Notes: generated from the letters alone by a model not told the origin. A DNA stretch of 64,000 bases from an uncultured Clostridia bacterium (GCA_947625125.1 CANQNF010000008.1:1-64000), one strand, 5' to 3'; counted from the first letter of the stretch, positions 36,720 through 47,658 are shown. Made by a program: numbers and translations.

Positions 36720-37211
36720 ATGGCCGAAAGCAAAGCTGTTAAAACCGTGAGGGAGCTCGCTCAGCCTCTCTGCGACGACCTCGGGCTGTTCCTTTGGAAC
36801 GTAAAACTTGAAAAAGAGGGCGCGAACTGGTACCTGCGGGTCTATATCGACAAGGACGGAGGCATTTCCGTCGACGACTGCGAGGCGCTCCACAGGCCCC
36901 TTGACAAGCTTCTTGACGAGTACGACCCGATACCCCAGAGCTACGTCTTTGAGGTGTGCTCGCCGGGACTTGAGAGAAAGCTTGAGCGGCCCGAGCACTT
37001 CGAGGTCTGTATCGGCGACGAGGTAAAGGTCCGCTTCATTCGTCCGAAAGACGGCGTAAAAGAGATCAATGGAATTTTGTCGGGGTATCATGACGGCGAG
37101 ATAACCGTCGCATGCGGCGGCGACGAAAAAAAGATACAGCTCGGCGAGACGGCGTTTGTAAAATTAAACGACGCCGTGGGCTGGGAGAACGATCTTGAAA
37201 GCGAAATATAA
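36720..37211 (+). CDS. rimP: Ribosome maturation factor RimP
   Basis: 163 aa; LRVYIDKDGGISVDDCEALHRPLDKLLDE...FEVCSPGLERKLERPEHF. Confidence 0.95.
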   Translation: MAESKAVKTVRELAQPLCDDLGLFLWNVKLEKEGANWYLRVYIDKDGGISVDDCEALHRPLDKLLDEYDPIPQSYVFEVCSPGLERKLERPEHFEVCIGDEVKVRFIRPKDGVKEINGILSGYHDGEITVACGGDEKKIQLGETAFVKLNDAVGWENDLESEI

Positions 37212-37249
37212 TGAACATAAATTTTTAAGAATCGAGGTAATCAGGAAAA

Positions 37250-38404
37250 ATGAGCAAGGAAATATTTGAGGCCCTTAAAAGCCTTGAGCAGCAGAACGGC
37301 ATAGACAAGGAAGCGCTTATCGACAAAATCAAGCTCGGCCTTACAAGAGCCATCAAGCACGACTATCCCTACACCGAGAATATCAGGGTAGAGATAAACC
37401 CGGACGAGGAAATTTTCTCGATGGGAATTATCAAGACGGTTGTGGAGGGCGTCCCCGAGGACCCCGACAACGAGATCTCCATCGACGAGGCGCTGACCCA
37501 CGATACTACCGCCCACGTCGGCGGAGTCGTAGAGATCGCTATCGACCCTTTGCATCTTCACAGGGTAGCCGCAAGCTCCGCCAAGCAATCTATTCGTTCC
37601 GACATCAAACAGTACGAGCGCGAGAGGCTTATAGAGCAGTACCGCGACAAGGAGCATGAGCTCGTCATGGCGACGGTCCAGAAAGTAGAACCCGCCACCG
37701 GCAACGCGGTCATCATGATAGACAAGGACGAGATATACTTCCCGAGGGGCGAGCACATCCCCGGCGAATATTTCCGTCCCGGCGACCACATAAAGGTGTA
37801 TGTCATAAGCATCCAGCCCGAGAAAAAGCCCTATGTAAGGGTCTCGAGAGCGCATCAGGACTTCGTCAAGAGGCTTTTGGAGCTTGAAGTCCCCGAGATA
37901 CAGAGCGGCGCCGTCGAGGTAAAGGCGGTGTCCCGCGAGGCGGGTTCAAGAAGCAAGGTCGCGGTATATGCCTCCGACCCGAACGTCGACCCGATAGGGG
38001 CATGCATAGGTCCGAAGCGCGCAAGAATAAACGCCGTTACCCAGGAACTCCACGGCGAAAAGATAGACCTTATTTTATACAGCGAGAACGACGCCGAGTT
38101 TATCGCAAAGGCCCTCGCGCCCGCCGAGGTCAAGCACGTCGACATCACCATAAACGGAGAACAGAAAAACTGCACGGCGGTGGTGCCGGACAATCAGCTG
38201 TCCCTCGCCATAGGCAACAAGGGCCAGAACGCAAAGCTCGCCGCAAGACTCACGAAATTCCGCATAGACATCATCTCCGAGACGGACTATAAGGCCAAAA
38301 AGGCCGAGGCCGGGAGCGCTCCCGAACCCGAACCCGAGACCGAAACCGAGCCGGCGGCTGAGGAGCCCGTGCAGGACGTTTCCGAGGAGGAGACCGCCGA
38401 GTGA
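37250..38404 (+). CDS. nusA: Transcription termination/antitermination protein NusA
   Basis: 384 aa; S1 and KH motifs (DPIGACIGPKRARINAVTQELHGEKIDLI). Confidence 0.97.
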   Translation: MSKEIFEALKSLEQQNGIDKEALIDKIKLGLTRAIKHDYPYTENIRVEINPDEEIFSMGIIKTVVEGVPEDPDNEISIDEALTHDTTAHVGGVVEIAIDPLHLHRVAASSAKQSIRSDIKQYERERLIEQYRDKEHELVMATVQKVEPATGNAVIMIDKDEIYFPRGEHIPGEYFRPGDHIKVYVISIQPEKKPYVRVSRAHQDFVKRLLELEVPEIQSGAVEVKAVSREAGSRSKVAVYASDPNVDPIGACIGPKRARINAVTQELHGEKIDLILYSENDAEFIAKALAPAEVKHVDITINGEQKNCTAVVPDNQLSLAIGNKGQNAKLAARLTKFRIDIISETDYKAKKAEAGSAPEPEPETETEPAAEEPVQDVSEEETAE

Positions 38405-38679
38405 TAAAACAGCGAAAAGTCCCGATGAGGACCTGCGTAGGCTGCATGGAGTCAAAGCCGAAAAAGGAGTTCATCCGTGTGGTCAGAGCCCCCGACGGAA
38501 CGGCGTCCTTGGACCGCACCGGCAAATCCCCCGGCAGAGGAGCATATCTCTGCCGAAACCCGGAATGCCTGAAAAAAGCGGCCAAGGCGAAAAGACTTGA
38601 AAGAAGCCTTGAGTGCGAGATATCCGAGGAGATATATAAAAAGCTCGAGGAGGAAATGCTTGAGGAGGCGGCGAAATGA
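38401..38679 (+). CDS. ylxR: YlxR/DUF448 protein
   Basis: RTCVGCMESKPKKEFIRVVRAPDG...GRGAYLCRNPECLKKAAK. Confidence 0.95.
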   Translation: MIKQRKVPMRTCVGCMESKPKKEFIRVVRAPDGTASLDRTGKSPGRGAYLCRNPECLKKAAKAKRLERSLECEISEEIYKKLEEEMLEEAAK

Positions 38680-38987
38680 GCGCAGTCATGGGAACGCTTT
38701 CGATGTGCCGAAAAGCGGGAAAGCTTATTCTCGGCATGGACGAGGTAAAAAACACCGTCCGAAAAAGGGAAGCAAGACTTGTTTTGCTGACAAGCGACCT
38801 CTCCGAAAAATCCCGGCGCGAGATGGAATTTTTGTGCGGCCGTTTCGGCACGCAGATACTCACCCTGACCGACACGATGCTCGATCTTGCCGACGGCGTG
38901 GGAAAGCGCTGCGGGATACTTTGCGTGACCGACAAGGGGTTTGCCGATTCTATTCGCAAAAAGCTCGGCACGCAGTCAAAAATCTGA
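38676..38987 (+). CDS. ylxQ: L7Ae-family ribosomal-like protein YlxQ
   Basis: 103 aa; LSMCRKAGKLILGMDEVKNTVRKREARLVLLTSDLSEKSRREMEFL. Confidence 0.92.
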   Translation: MSAVMGTLSMCRKAGKLILGMDEVKNTVRKREARLVLLTSDLSEKSRREMEFLCGRFGTQILTLTDTMLDLADGVGKRCGILCVTDKGFADSIRKKLGTQSKI

Positions 38988-39002
38988 CATCTGAAAAGGA
39001 GT

Positions 39003-41555
39003 ATGCCTATGATAAAAAAATATAAACTGACCGATCTTGCAAAGGACTTAAAGCTCAGCTCGGCGGAGATATGCGAGGCCCTCGGCCCGCAGTTCGGCCC
39101 CAAGAAGCCGAGCGCTTCTCTGCTGCCCGAGGAGGTCAACTACCTCTTCGAGCTCTACACCCAGAAAAACCAGGCCGAGAGTTTTGATAAATATTTTGCA
39201 GACAAGACCCCATCCCCCAAGCCGGAGCCTGCGAAGCCCGAGCCTAAGCCCGAACCTAAATCCGAGCCTAAGCCCGAGCCTAAGCCTGAGCCTGAGCCTA
39301 AGCCTGAGCCGAAACCCGAGCCCAAGCCTCAGCCCAAGGCCGAGAAAAAGCCGGAACCGAAGCCCGAGCCTGCGAAGCCCGAGCCGAAGCCCGAGCCGAA
39401 ACCCGAACCTAAGCCTCAGCCCAAGCCGGAGCCTAAGCCTGAGAAGAAGCCCGAGCCTAAGCCTCAGCCGAAGCCTGCGCAGCAACCCCGAAAAAAAGAG
39501 GAAAAGAAGCCTGCCAAGAAGCAGGAGCACGGCGAGCGCCAGAAGCTCGTCTCGACCGGGTCGGCCTCCGTCGCCGAGAAGCAGCAGAGAGTCGTCGACA
39601 CGAGGGGCAGCTATGTCAACATAGACAAGTACAACGAGCGCTATGACAATCTTGCCGAGAACGGCCGCAAAAATAACGACAACTACCAGAAGAAGCAGAA
39701 GCTTGTCCAGAAGTCCAAGCAGCAGAAGAAGCAGCAGCTCTCCTCCAAGCGCGAGACCGAGGCCGAGAAACTAAGGCGCTTAGAGCTTGAGCGCGCAAGA
39801 AAGCAGCAGCTTCGGGTCATGATACCCGACGAGATAGTCGTTTCCGAGCTTGCCACGCGCTTAAAGGTCACGGCCTCCGAGGTCGTAAAGAAGCTGATGG
39901 GTCTCGGGGTATTCGCGACCCTCAACGAGACTATCGATTTCGACACGGCCGCGCTTGTCGCCGAAGAATTGGGCGCAAAGGTCGAAAAAGAGGTCGTCGT
40001 CACGATCGAGGAGCGGCTTATCGTCGATGAAGAGGATAAGGCGGAGGACCTTGTAGAGAGAAGCCCGGTCGTCGTCGTCATGGGCCACGTCGACCACGGA
40101 AAAACTTCGCTTCTTGATAAGATTCGTCATGCAAACGTCACCGCCACCGAAGCCGGCGGCATCACTCAGCATATCGGCGCTTACCGCGTGAACGTCAACG
40201 GGCGTGAGATAACGTTTCTTGACACTCCCGGCCACGAGGCCTTTACCGCCATGCGCTTAAGAGGCGCCATGGTCACGGATATCGCGATACTCGTAGTCGC
40301 CGCCGACGACGGTATCATGCCCCAGACCATCGAGGCCATAAACCACGCCAAGGCCGCAGGGGTATCGATAATCGTCGCCATAAACAAGATGGACAAAGAG
40401 GGCGCAAACCCCGACAGAATTATGCAGCAGCTGACCGAGCACGATTTGGTCGTTGAGGCATGGGGCGGCGACGTGGTCTGCGTTCCCGTCTCGGCAAAGA
40501 CCGGCGAGGGAATCGACGAGCTTTTGGAAAACGTTCTTTTGGTCGCGGACGTACTGGAGCTCAAGGCCAACCCGAACCGCCTTGCAAAAGGCTCTGTCAT
40601 CGAGGCAAGACTGGACAGAGGCCGCGGGCCTGTGGCGACGGTTTTGGTGCAGAACGGCACGCTCCGCATGGGCGATATAATCATCGCCGGAACATCGGTC
40701 GGCCGCGTGAGGACGATGACCGACGACAAGGGCAGATCCGTTACTGAGGCAGGACCCGCCGTACCGGTCGAGATAACGGGACTTGACGAAGCTCCGTCCG
40801 CGGGCGATACATTCAACGCCGTCGCCGACGAGAAGCTTGCAAGAGAGCTTGTCGAGCAGCGCAAGCAGGAACAGAAAGAAGAAATCTTCAAGCAGTACCA
40901 GAAAGTCACGCTCGAAAACCTGTTCAGCCAGATATCCGAGGGCGAGATGAAAGAGCTGCCCATCGTCGTAAAAGCCGACGTTCAGGGCTCGGTAGAAGCC
41001 GTAAAGCAGTCGCTTGAAAAAATATCCAACGACGAAGTGCGGGTCAAGGTCATCCACGGCGGCGTGGGCGCAGTATCTGAAAGCGACGTCATGCTCGCCT
41101 CCGCGTCTAACGCTATAATCGTAGGATTCAACGTCCGCCCCGACCCCGTCGCTAAGGCGAACGCCGAGCGCGACGGCGTGGATATGAGATTATACCGCGT
41201 CATCTACGACGCCATAGAAGAAATTCAGACCGCTATGAAAGGCATGCTCGCCCCGAAATTCAAAGAGGTCGACACCGCAAGAGTCGAAGTCCGCCAGGTT
41301 TATAAGATCACCGGCGTCGGAGCGGTCGCGGGCTGCTACGTTCTTGACGGAAAAATTTCCCGTAACGATCAGGTTCGGGTCGTTCGCGACGGCATCGTCA
41401 TCGCCGACGACAAAATGTCGAGCCTCAAAAGATTCAAGGACAACGTCAGAGACGTCGCCGCAGGCTTCGAGTGCGGCATAACTCTTGAAAAATTCAACGA
41501 CTTCAAAGAGGGAGATATCTTTGAGGGTTATATCATGCAGGAGGACGAAAGATAG
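39003..41555 (+). CDS. infB: Translation initiation factor IF-2
   Basis: 850 aa; [38 protein letters not shown]. Confidence 0.98.
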   Translation: MPMIKKYKLTDLAKDLKLSSAEICEALGPQFGPKKPSASLLPEEVNYLFELYTQKNQAESFDKYFADKTPSPKPEPAKPEPKPEPKSEPKPEPKPEPEPKPEPKPEPKPQPKAEKKPEPKPEPAKPEPKPEPKPEPKPQPKPEPKPEKKPEPKPQPKPAQQPRKKEEKKPAKKQEHGERQKLVSTGSASVAEKQQRVVDTRGSYVNIDKYNERYDNLAENGRKNNDNYQKKQKLVQKSKQQKKQQLSSKRETEAEKLRRLELERARKQQLRVMIPDEIVVSELATRLKVTASEVVKKLMGLGVFATLNETIDFDTAALVAEELGAKVEKEVVVTIEERLIVDEEDKAEDLVERSPVVVVMGHVDHGKTSLLDKIRHANVTATEAGGITQHIGAYRVNVNGREITFLDTPGHEAFTAMRLRGAMVTDIAILVVAADDGIMPQTIEAINHAKAAGVSIIVAINKMDKEGANPDRIMQQLTEHDLVVEAWGGDVVCVPVSAKTGEGIDELLENVLLVADVLELKANPNRLAKGSVIEARLDRGRGPVATVLVQNGTLRMGDIIIAGTSVGRVRTMTDDKGRSVTEAGPAVPVEITGLDEAPSAGDTFNAVADEKLARELVEQRKQEQKEEIFKQYQKVTLENLFSQISEGEMKELPIVVKADVQGSVEAVKQSLEKISNDEVRVKVIHGGVGAVSESDVMLASASNAIIVGFNVRPDPVAKANAERDGVDMRLYRVIYDAIEEIQTAMKGMLAPKFKEVDTARVEVRQVYKITGVGAVAGCYVLDGKISRNDQVRVVRDGIVIADDKMSSLKRFKDNVRDVAAGFECGITLEKFNDFKEGDIFEGYIMQEDER

Positions 41556-41587
41556 TCCTTTTAAGGGTATTTCAGAAAGGATGAATT

Positions 41588-41974
41588 ATGGCTGATTTCA
41601 AGGCCGCAAGGCTTTCATCGGACATCCAAAGAATAATCGGCGGCAAGCTTCGGGACTTAAAAGACCCCCGAATCGATGCGGAGAGGCTGACGGTAGTAAG
41701 AGCGGAAGTCTCACGCGACCGCTCGGTTGCAAAGATCTATGTGTCGAGCCTTGACGGCATGGCGGGCGCAAAGGAGGCCGTAAAGGGCCTTGAGAGCGCT
41801 TCCGGTCTTTTAAGGCATGAGATAGTCGCGGTTCTGGGGATAAGAAAAGCCCCCGAGCTGAGATTTATCGCCGACGACTCCGCGGAATATTCCGCTCATA
41901 TCTCAAAGCTGCTTCGGGACTTAAACATTCCCGACGACGGCGGGACGGAGGTACAAGACGATGAAAAGGATTGA
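41588..41974 (+). CDS. rbfA: Ribosome-binding factor A
   Basis: 128 aa; typical RbfA, synteny. Confidence 0.95.
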   Translation: MADFKAARLSSDIQRIIGGKLRDLKDPRIDAERLTVVRAEVSRDRSVAKIYVSSLDGMAGAKEAVKGLESASGLLRHEIVAVLGIRKAPELRFIADDSAEYSAHISKLLRDLNIPDDGGTEVQDDEKD

Positions 41975-42917
41975 AACGTTAAAGGAGCTCGCCGAAAGGG
42001 TTTCGGAGCTTGAAGACGCGCTTATTCTGACCCACGGCCACCCCGACGGCGACACCATGGGAGCGGGCCTCGGGCTGTGCTACTATTTAAGGGACAGGGG
42101 CGTGCGCGCAAATCTTAAAAACTCCGACGGCTTCCCGGAGATGTTTTCCTACATTTCCGACAGCTACCGTGATCTTGACTTTGAGCCAAAGACGGTAGTT
42201 TCGGTGGACGTCGCCGACACAAAGCTTTTAAGGTCCCCTCTTGAGGAGGAATACAAGGATAAAATAGACCTTTGCATAGATCATCATTCCTCGAACAGGC
42301 TTTTTGCCAAAGAGGGCTATGTTGACGGCGGCTGCTGCGCCACCTGCCTTATAATTTACGAGGTGATAAATATTTTGGGGGGACGGTTCACGCCGCTTAT
42401 CGCCGACTGTCTCTACACCGGCATCGCCACCGACACCGGCTGCTTCATGTACGAGGGCACGAGTCCGGAAGCTCACCGCGCCGCCGCAAAGCTCATAGAA
42501 TCGGGCGCGCATGCCGCCGCAATTAACAGAAAGATGTTTCAGATAAAATCCCGGGGCAGGATTTTGGCGGAGCAAAAGGTCATCTCCACCATGGAATTCT
42601 CCGAGGATGAAAAGATAGCGGTCATCACCATCACGAATGAAATGATAGACAGTTATCACATCGACCGCTCCGAGCTCGACGGCTTTGCGGGAATTCCCCT
42701 TACCGTCGACGGCGTGGAGATTGGCATGACCTTAAAACAGCAGGCCGAGGACCCGGGCGTCTACAAGGTCTCGGTGAGAACGGTCTCTGCGGACGCAGCT
42801 GCGATAGCTTCCAAATTCGGAGGCGGAGGACATATCCGTGCGGCGGGATGCTCGGTCCCGGGGACTGCCGAAGAGGTCGCCGAAAAGGTGATCAAAGCCG
42901 CAAGGGAGTTTCTATGA
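41961..42917 (+). CDS. DHH/DHHA1 phosphoesterase (NrnA-like)
   Basis: 318 aa; THGHPDGDTMGAGLGL, DHHSSNRLF, GGGGHIRAAGCSV. Confidence 0.94.
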   Translation: MKRIETLKELAERVSELEDALILTHGHPDGDTMGAGLGLCYYLRDRGVRANLKNSDGFPEMFSYISDSYRDLDFEPKTVVSVDVADTKLLRSPLEEEYKDKIDLCIDHHSSNRLFAKEGYVDGGCCATCLIIYEVINILGGRFTPLIADCLYTGIATDTGCFMYEGTSPEAHRAAAKLIESGAHAAAINRKMFQIKSRGRILAEQKVISTMEFSEDEKIAVITITNEMIDSYHIDRSELDGFAGIPLTVDGVEIGMTLKQQAEDPGVYKVSVRTVSADAAAIASKFGGGGHIRAAGCSVPGTAEEVAEKVIKAAREFL

Positions 42918-43789
42918 TAGGGGTCCTGCCCGTCGACAAGCCGGAGGGCTTTACCTCGTTTGACGTTATCGCCAAGCTTCGGGGCATTCTAAAAATAAAG
43001 CGCCTCGGGCATTCGGGAACGCTTGACCCGATGGCGACGGGGGTCCTGCCGGTGTTTATCGGCAGGGCGACAAGGGCTATTGATCTTTTGCCGGACATTG
43101 AAAAGCGCTACATCGCGGGCTTTGCGCTCGGTTATTCTACCGACACCCAGGACGTCACGGGCGCTGTCCTTGAGCGCTCCGAAAAAAGGGCGGCGGAGGA
43201 TGAAATAAACAAAATTCTTCCTCGGTTTACGGGAAAAATTTCGCAGCTCCCGCCGATGTATTCTGCGGTAAAAGTCGGCGGCAGGCGGCTTTACGACATA
43301 GCCCGCGAGGGAAAAACGGTCGAGCGCGCTCCCCGGGAAATAGAAATTTTCGGGCTTGCTCTTACTCGGTTCGACGGGAAGTCCCAAACCGGCAGCCTTG
43401 AGATACGCTGCTCAAAGGGAGCCTACGTCCGAACGCTTATAAACGACGTCGGCGAGGCCCTCGGCACTTTAGGCGTCATGAGCAGTCTTCGCAGGACTTA
43501 CTCCCAAGGCATTGACATATCGTCATGCATTTCGCTGCCCGAGATCGAGCGCATGGCCAAAGAAAACAGTCTTGAAGATATGATACTGCCGGTAGATAAA
43601 TGCTTTGAAAACTTCGACAGATTGGAGCTTGCCGGGGAGCTGTCCCGAAAATACAAAAACGGACAGAGAATAGCTTACCCCGCCCCCGACGGCAGATACA
43701 GGATATATTCTATTGACGGATTCTTAGGCCTTGGGGAAATAAATAAAAACGAGCTTCGGGCCGTTAAAAACTTTTTCGGAGATGATTGA
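42914..43789 (+). CDS. truB: tRNA pseudouridine synthase B
   Basis: MIGVLPVDKPEGFTSFDVIAKLRGILKIKRLGHSGTLDPMATGVLPV. Confidence 0.97.
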   Translation: MIGVLPVDKPEGFTSFDVIAKLRGILKIKRLGHSGTLDPMATGVLPVFIGRATRAIDLLPDIEKRYIAGFALGYSTDTQDVTGAVLERSEKRAAEDEINKILPRFTGKISQLPPMYSAVKVGGRRLYDIAREGKTVERAPREIEIFGLALTRFDGKSQTGSLEIRCSKGAYVRTLINDVGEALGTLGVMSSLRRTYSQGIDISSCISLPEIERMAKENSLEDMILPVDKCFENFDRLELAGELSRKYKNGQRIAYPAPDGRYRIYSIDGFLGLGEINKNELRAVKNFFGDD

Positions 43790-44480
43790 AATGGGCCATG
43801 TCTGCGTGCTGCTCGGGCTGTTCGACGGGCTGCACCTCGGGCATATGAGCGCCGTGAACGAGCTTTTGCGCTTTGGCGGCGAGCGGGTCGTCTACACGTT
43901 CGACTCTTTGAGCGTGAGCACCAAGGGCGGCCGAAAGCTTCTCATGACCGACAAAGAAAAGCGGGAGGCGCTGATAAAACTCGGCGTTGACAGGGTAATT
44001 TCGGAGGATTTTTTAAAGATAAAGGACATCCCGGGGAGGGAGTTTGCGGAAAAAATACTGTGCCGTGAGCTTAATGCCGAAAAAGTCATCGTCGGGGAAA
44101 ATTTTCGGTTCGGAAAAGGCGCTTCGGACGGAGCGCAGGAACTGAAAAGCTACTGCGAAGCCTTAAATATCGGGTTTTCGGCGGTGCCGGTCTTAGAGGA
44201 CGGCGGCGAGCCGATCTCCACGACAAGAATACGAAAGCTCATAGAATCGGGCGATTTAAAAGAGGCCGCCCACCTTTTGGGCCGCAGCTACTCGGTCGGA
44301 GGCATTATAAAGCGCGGAGCGTTTTGGCCGAGCGCCGAAAAAGCCCTGCCGAGGCCGGGCGAATATAAAGTATCGATCAGAATGAATGACGCCGCCGAGG
44401 CCGTTGAAGCCCTGTTTGACGGGACTAAGGCATATGCCGGCAAAGGTTTGTCGGGCACGGCGGAGATGATTTTTGAATGA
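43782..44480 (+). CDS. ribF: RibF-like FAD synthetase with short/degenerate riboflavin kinase region
   Basis: 232 aa; LGLFDGLHLGHMSAVNELL, VGENFRFGKGASDG, ISTTRIRKLIESGDLKEAAHLLGRSYSVGG. Confidence 0.88.
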   Translation: MIEMGHVCVLLGLFDGLHLGHMSAVNELLRFGGERVVYTFDSLSVSTKGGRKLLMTDKEKREALIKLGVDRVISEDFLKIKDIPGREFAEKILCRELNAEKVIVGENFRFGKGASDGAQELKSYCEALNIGFSAVPVLEDGGEPISTTRIRKLIESGDLKEAAHLLGRSYSVGGIIKRGAFWPSAEKALPRPGEYKVSIRMNDAAEAVEALFDGTKAYAGKGLSGTAEMIFE

Positions 44481-44499
44481 TAAAACAGGAGGTATAATT

Positions 44500-45942
44500 A
44501 TGGAAGTCAGAACAAGGTTTGCGCCGTCGCCGACGGGATATCTTCACGTCGGGGGCCTGCGAACGGCGCTCTTTACCTACGCCATCGCCAAAAAGGCGGG
44601 AGGTAAATTCATCCTGCGAATTGAGGACACCGACCAGGAGAGATACGTCGAGGGCGCGAACGAGGTCATCTACAGGACCTTAAGAGCAGTCGGCATGGAT
44701 TGGGACGAGGGCCCCGACGTCGGCGGCGACTACGGGCCGTATATCCAGACCGAGCGCAGAGAGATCTATAAAGAATACGCAAAAAAGCTTGTGGAGCTCG
44801 GCGGAGCATACTACTGCTTCTGCGACAAGGAGCGCTTACAGGAGCTTAAGGCCGTGCAGGAGGCCTCGGGCGTGAATCCGATGTACGACAGGCACTGCCG
44901 CAGCTTATCCCCCGAAGAGGTAAAGGAGAAGCTTGAGGCGGGAGTTCCGTACGTCATCCGCCAGAAGATACCCCTTGAGGGCACTACGACGTTCCACGAC
45001 GTGCTCTACGGCGACATCACGGTCGAAAATTCGACCCTTGACGACCAGATACTTCTTAAGACCGACGGCCTGCCGACATATAATTTTGCAAACGTCATAG
45101 ACGATCACCTGATGAAAATTTCGCATGTGGTCAGGGGCAACGAATATTTGGCGTCCGCGCCGAAATATACGCTTTTATATAAGGCGTTCGGCTGGGAAGA
45201 GCCGATGTATATACACGTCGAGCATATCATGCGCGACAAGCAGCACAAGCTTTCCAAGCGCGACGGCGACGCGTCCTATGAGGACCTGATAAATAAGGGC
45301 TATTTAAGCGACGCGATAGTCAACTATATAGCGCTTTTGGGATGGTCCCCCAAGGGCGAGAGAGAAATTTTCACGCTTCCCGAAATCGTCGAGGAGTTTG
45401 ATATTTCGGGCATCTCAAAGTCCCCGGCCATCTTTGACCCCTTAAAGCTTCGGGCGATGAACGGCGAGTATATAAGGGCCATGACCCCCGAGGAATTTGC
45501 AAAAATCGCCGAGCCGTATATCCGAAAGACATGCAAAGGCGATTTTGACATATTGAAAATCGCCTCGCTGTTGCAGCCGAGGACCGAGGTCCTCACCGAA
45601 ATTCCCGAGCAGGTCGACTTCTTCGACGAGATGCCGGACTACAGCCTTGAGCTTTATTCCAACAAAAAGATGAAAACCAGCCCCGAGACCGCTAAGATCG
45701 CCCTTGAGAGAGCGCTGCCGGCGCTTGAAAATATTACGGACTGGAATTTTGAGAGCTTACATGACGCTCTGTTTAATTTGATTGCCGAGATGGAGGTCAA
45801 AAACGGCTACATCCTCTGGCCGGTCAGAGTCGCGATAAGCGGCAAGCAGTTCACCCCGGGAGGGGCTTTGGAGATAGCCGAGATAATCGGCAGGGACGAG
45901 ACCCTTAAAAGGATGAAAAAATCGCTTGACATGCTCGGATAA
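44500..45942 (+). CDS. gltX: Glutamyl-tRNA synthetase
   Basis: VRTRFAPSPTGYLHVGGLRTALF; KLSKRDGD. Confidence 0.98.
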   Translation: MEVRTRFAPSPTGYLHVGGLRTALFTYAIAKKAGGKFILRIEDTDQERYVEGANEVIYRTLRAVGMDWDEGPDVGGDYGPYIQTERREIYKEYAKKLVELGGAYYCFCDKERLQELKAVQEASGVNPMYDRHCRSLSPEEVKEKLEAGVPYVIRQKIPLEGTTTFHDVLYGDITVENSTLDDQILLKTDGLPTYNFANVIDDHLMKISHVVRGNEYLASAPKYTLLYKAFGWEEPMYIHVEHIMRDKQHKLSKRDGDASYEDLINKGYLSDAIVNYIALLGWSPKGEREIFTLPEIVEEFDISGISKSPAIFDPLKLRAMNGEYIRAMTPEEFAKIAEPYIRKTCKGDFDILKIASLLQPRTEVLTEIPEQVDFFDEMPDYSLELYSNKKMKTSPETAKIALERALPALENITDWNFESLHDALFNLIAEMEVKNGYILWPVRVAISGKQFTPGGALEIAEIIGRDETLKRMKKSLDMLG

Positions 45943-45955
45943 GGGGGCATAAAAA

Positions 45956-46957
45956 TTGATCGAAGTAAAAAATCTTGTAAAATCCTACGGCGACAAGCAC
46001 GCCGTCGCGGGTATAAGCTTTAAGGCCAACGACGGCGAGATCCTGGGGTTTTTGGGGCCTAACGGCGCGGGCAAGTCCACGACGATGAATATTCTGACCG
46101 GGTATTTATCGTCGACTTCCGGCGAAGCCTACATCAACGGCCACGACATCTTGGAGGACCCCATCGCCGCCAAAAAGGAGATAGGGTACCTGCCGGAGTT
46201 CCCGCCGCTTTACATGGATATGACCGTAAAGGAATACCTGTGCTTTGTGTATGAGCTTCGGGGATGCAGGCTGCCGAGAAACACGCATTTAAAGGAGATC
46301 TGCGAGCTTGTAAAAATCGACAACGTCTACAACCGCCGTATCGCGAACCTCTCAAAAGGTTATAAACAGCGCGTGGGCTTAGCGCAGGCTTTGGTCGGAA
46401 ATCCGAACGTTTTGATACTTGACGAGCCGACGGTAGGCCTTGACCCGAAGCAGATAATCGAGATACGAACGCTTATAAAAAAGCTCGGCAAGAACCATAC
46501 CGTGATACTTTCTTCGCATATTTTAAGCGAGGTGCAGGCCGTCTGCGACCGAATCGTCGTCATAAATCAGGGAAAGATAGTCGCCGACGACACCGCCGAC
46601 AACCTTTCCCGCGAGCTGACCGCCGACCACAAGCTTATAGCCCGCATCGACGGACCCAAGGACGAGGTCATAAAGCTTGTCCAGACCATCCCGGGAGTCG
46701 TGTCGGTAGTCGCGGATATGCAGAGAGAAAAGGGAGTCTGGGAGTACAACATCGAGGCCGTCGAGGGCACCGATATAAGGCGGGAACTTAACCGCAGGCT
46801 CATGTCGAGAAACTGGTATATCTTAGGACTTCGTTCGAGCGAGCTTTCGCTTGAGGATATATTCCTAAAGCTTACGATGGGCGAGAGCGTGACCGAGTTC
46901 TTAGCGGACAAGGCCGAGGACCTTGCCGAGCATTACGAGGAGGCGGAAAAACAGTGA
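45956..46957 (+). CDS. ABC transporter ATP-binding protein (GldA-like)
   Basis: 333 aa, TTG start; GPNGAGKSTTMNILTGYLSS, NLSKGYKQRVGLAQAL. Confidence 0.95.
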   Translation: MIEVKNLVKSYGDKHAVAGISFKANDGEILGFLGPNGAGKSTTMNILTGYLSSTSGEAYINGHDILEDPIAAKKEIGYLPEFPPLYMDMTVKEYLCFVYELRGCRLPRNTHLKEICELVKIDNVYNRRIANLSKGYKQRVGLAQALVGNPNVLILDEPTVGLDPKQIIEIRTLIKKLGKNHTVILSSHILSEVQAVCDRIVVINQGKIVADDTADNLSRELTADHKLIARIDGPKDEVIKLVQTIPGVVSVVADMQREKGVWEYNIEAVEGTDIRRELNRRLMSRNWYILGLRSSELSLEDIFLKLTMGESVTEFLADKAEDLAEHYEEAEKQ

Positions 46958-47658
46958 GCGCAATTTTCAAACGTGAGGCGAGAGCCTATTTCGACTCCCT
47001 CATCGGCTATATTTTCCTGACGGCTTTCTTCGCCGCCTCCGGGATTTTATTCAGCATAACTTCCCTGCAATTCGGCTCCACCGATATGTCGGGGATGTAT
47101 TCGGGGCTGTTCTACATTCTTTTGGTGCTCATCCCGATTTTAACGATGAGAACGCTTTCGGAAGAAAAGCGCCAGAAGACCGACCAGCTCCTGCTGACCG
47201 CGCCCCTGAGTTTGTCCTCTTTGGTCATCGGCAAGTTTTTGGCGGCCATAGTCATATATTCCATCGGAGTATGCATGACCCTTGTCTACGCGGTCGTGGC
47301 GTCGTTCTTCGGCTCGGTCGCATGGCTGACGGTAGTCGGCAACGCTGTGGGCCTTGAGCTTTTAGGCGCCGCGTTCATCGCGGTCGGCATATTCGTCTCA
47401 AGCCTCACCGAAAACCAGGTCATTGCCGCCATAGGGGGCTTTGCGGCGATGTTGGCGCTGTTTCTTATCGGCTCCATCTCGTCGATAATCCCCGTCCCGT
47501 GGATAGCGAATATTTTGCAGGGGCTGTCGTTCTCGGCGCGCTACAACCCGTTCACATACGGAGTATTCGACTTCTCGAACGTGCTGTTCTTTATAAGCGC
47601 CATGGCGATATTCCTGTTTCTGACGGTGCGCGTTTTAGAGCGCCGCAGATGGTCGTAA
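46954..47658 (+). CDS. ABC transporter permease (GldF-like)
   Basis: 234 aa, six-TM permease, coupled to ATPase. Confidence 0.9.
   Translation: MSAIFKREARAYFDSLIGYIFLTAFFAASGILFSITSLQFGSTDMSGMYSGLFYILLVLIPILTMRTLSEEKRQKTDQLLLTAPLSLSSLVIGKFLAAIVIYSIGVCMTLVYAVVASFFGSVAWLTVVGNAVGLELLGAAFIAVGIFVSSLTENQVIAAIGGFAAMLALFLIGSISSIIPVPWIANILQGLSFSARYNPFTYGVFDFSNVLFFISAMAIFLFLTVRVLERRRWS

Noticed and set aside
39048-39530. 160-aa minus-strand LRLRLGL-rich ORF
   Set aside because: Mirror of the KPEP repeat of infB; no coding evidence.
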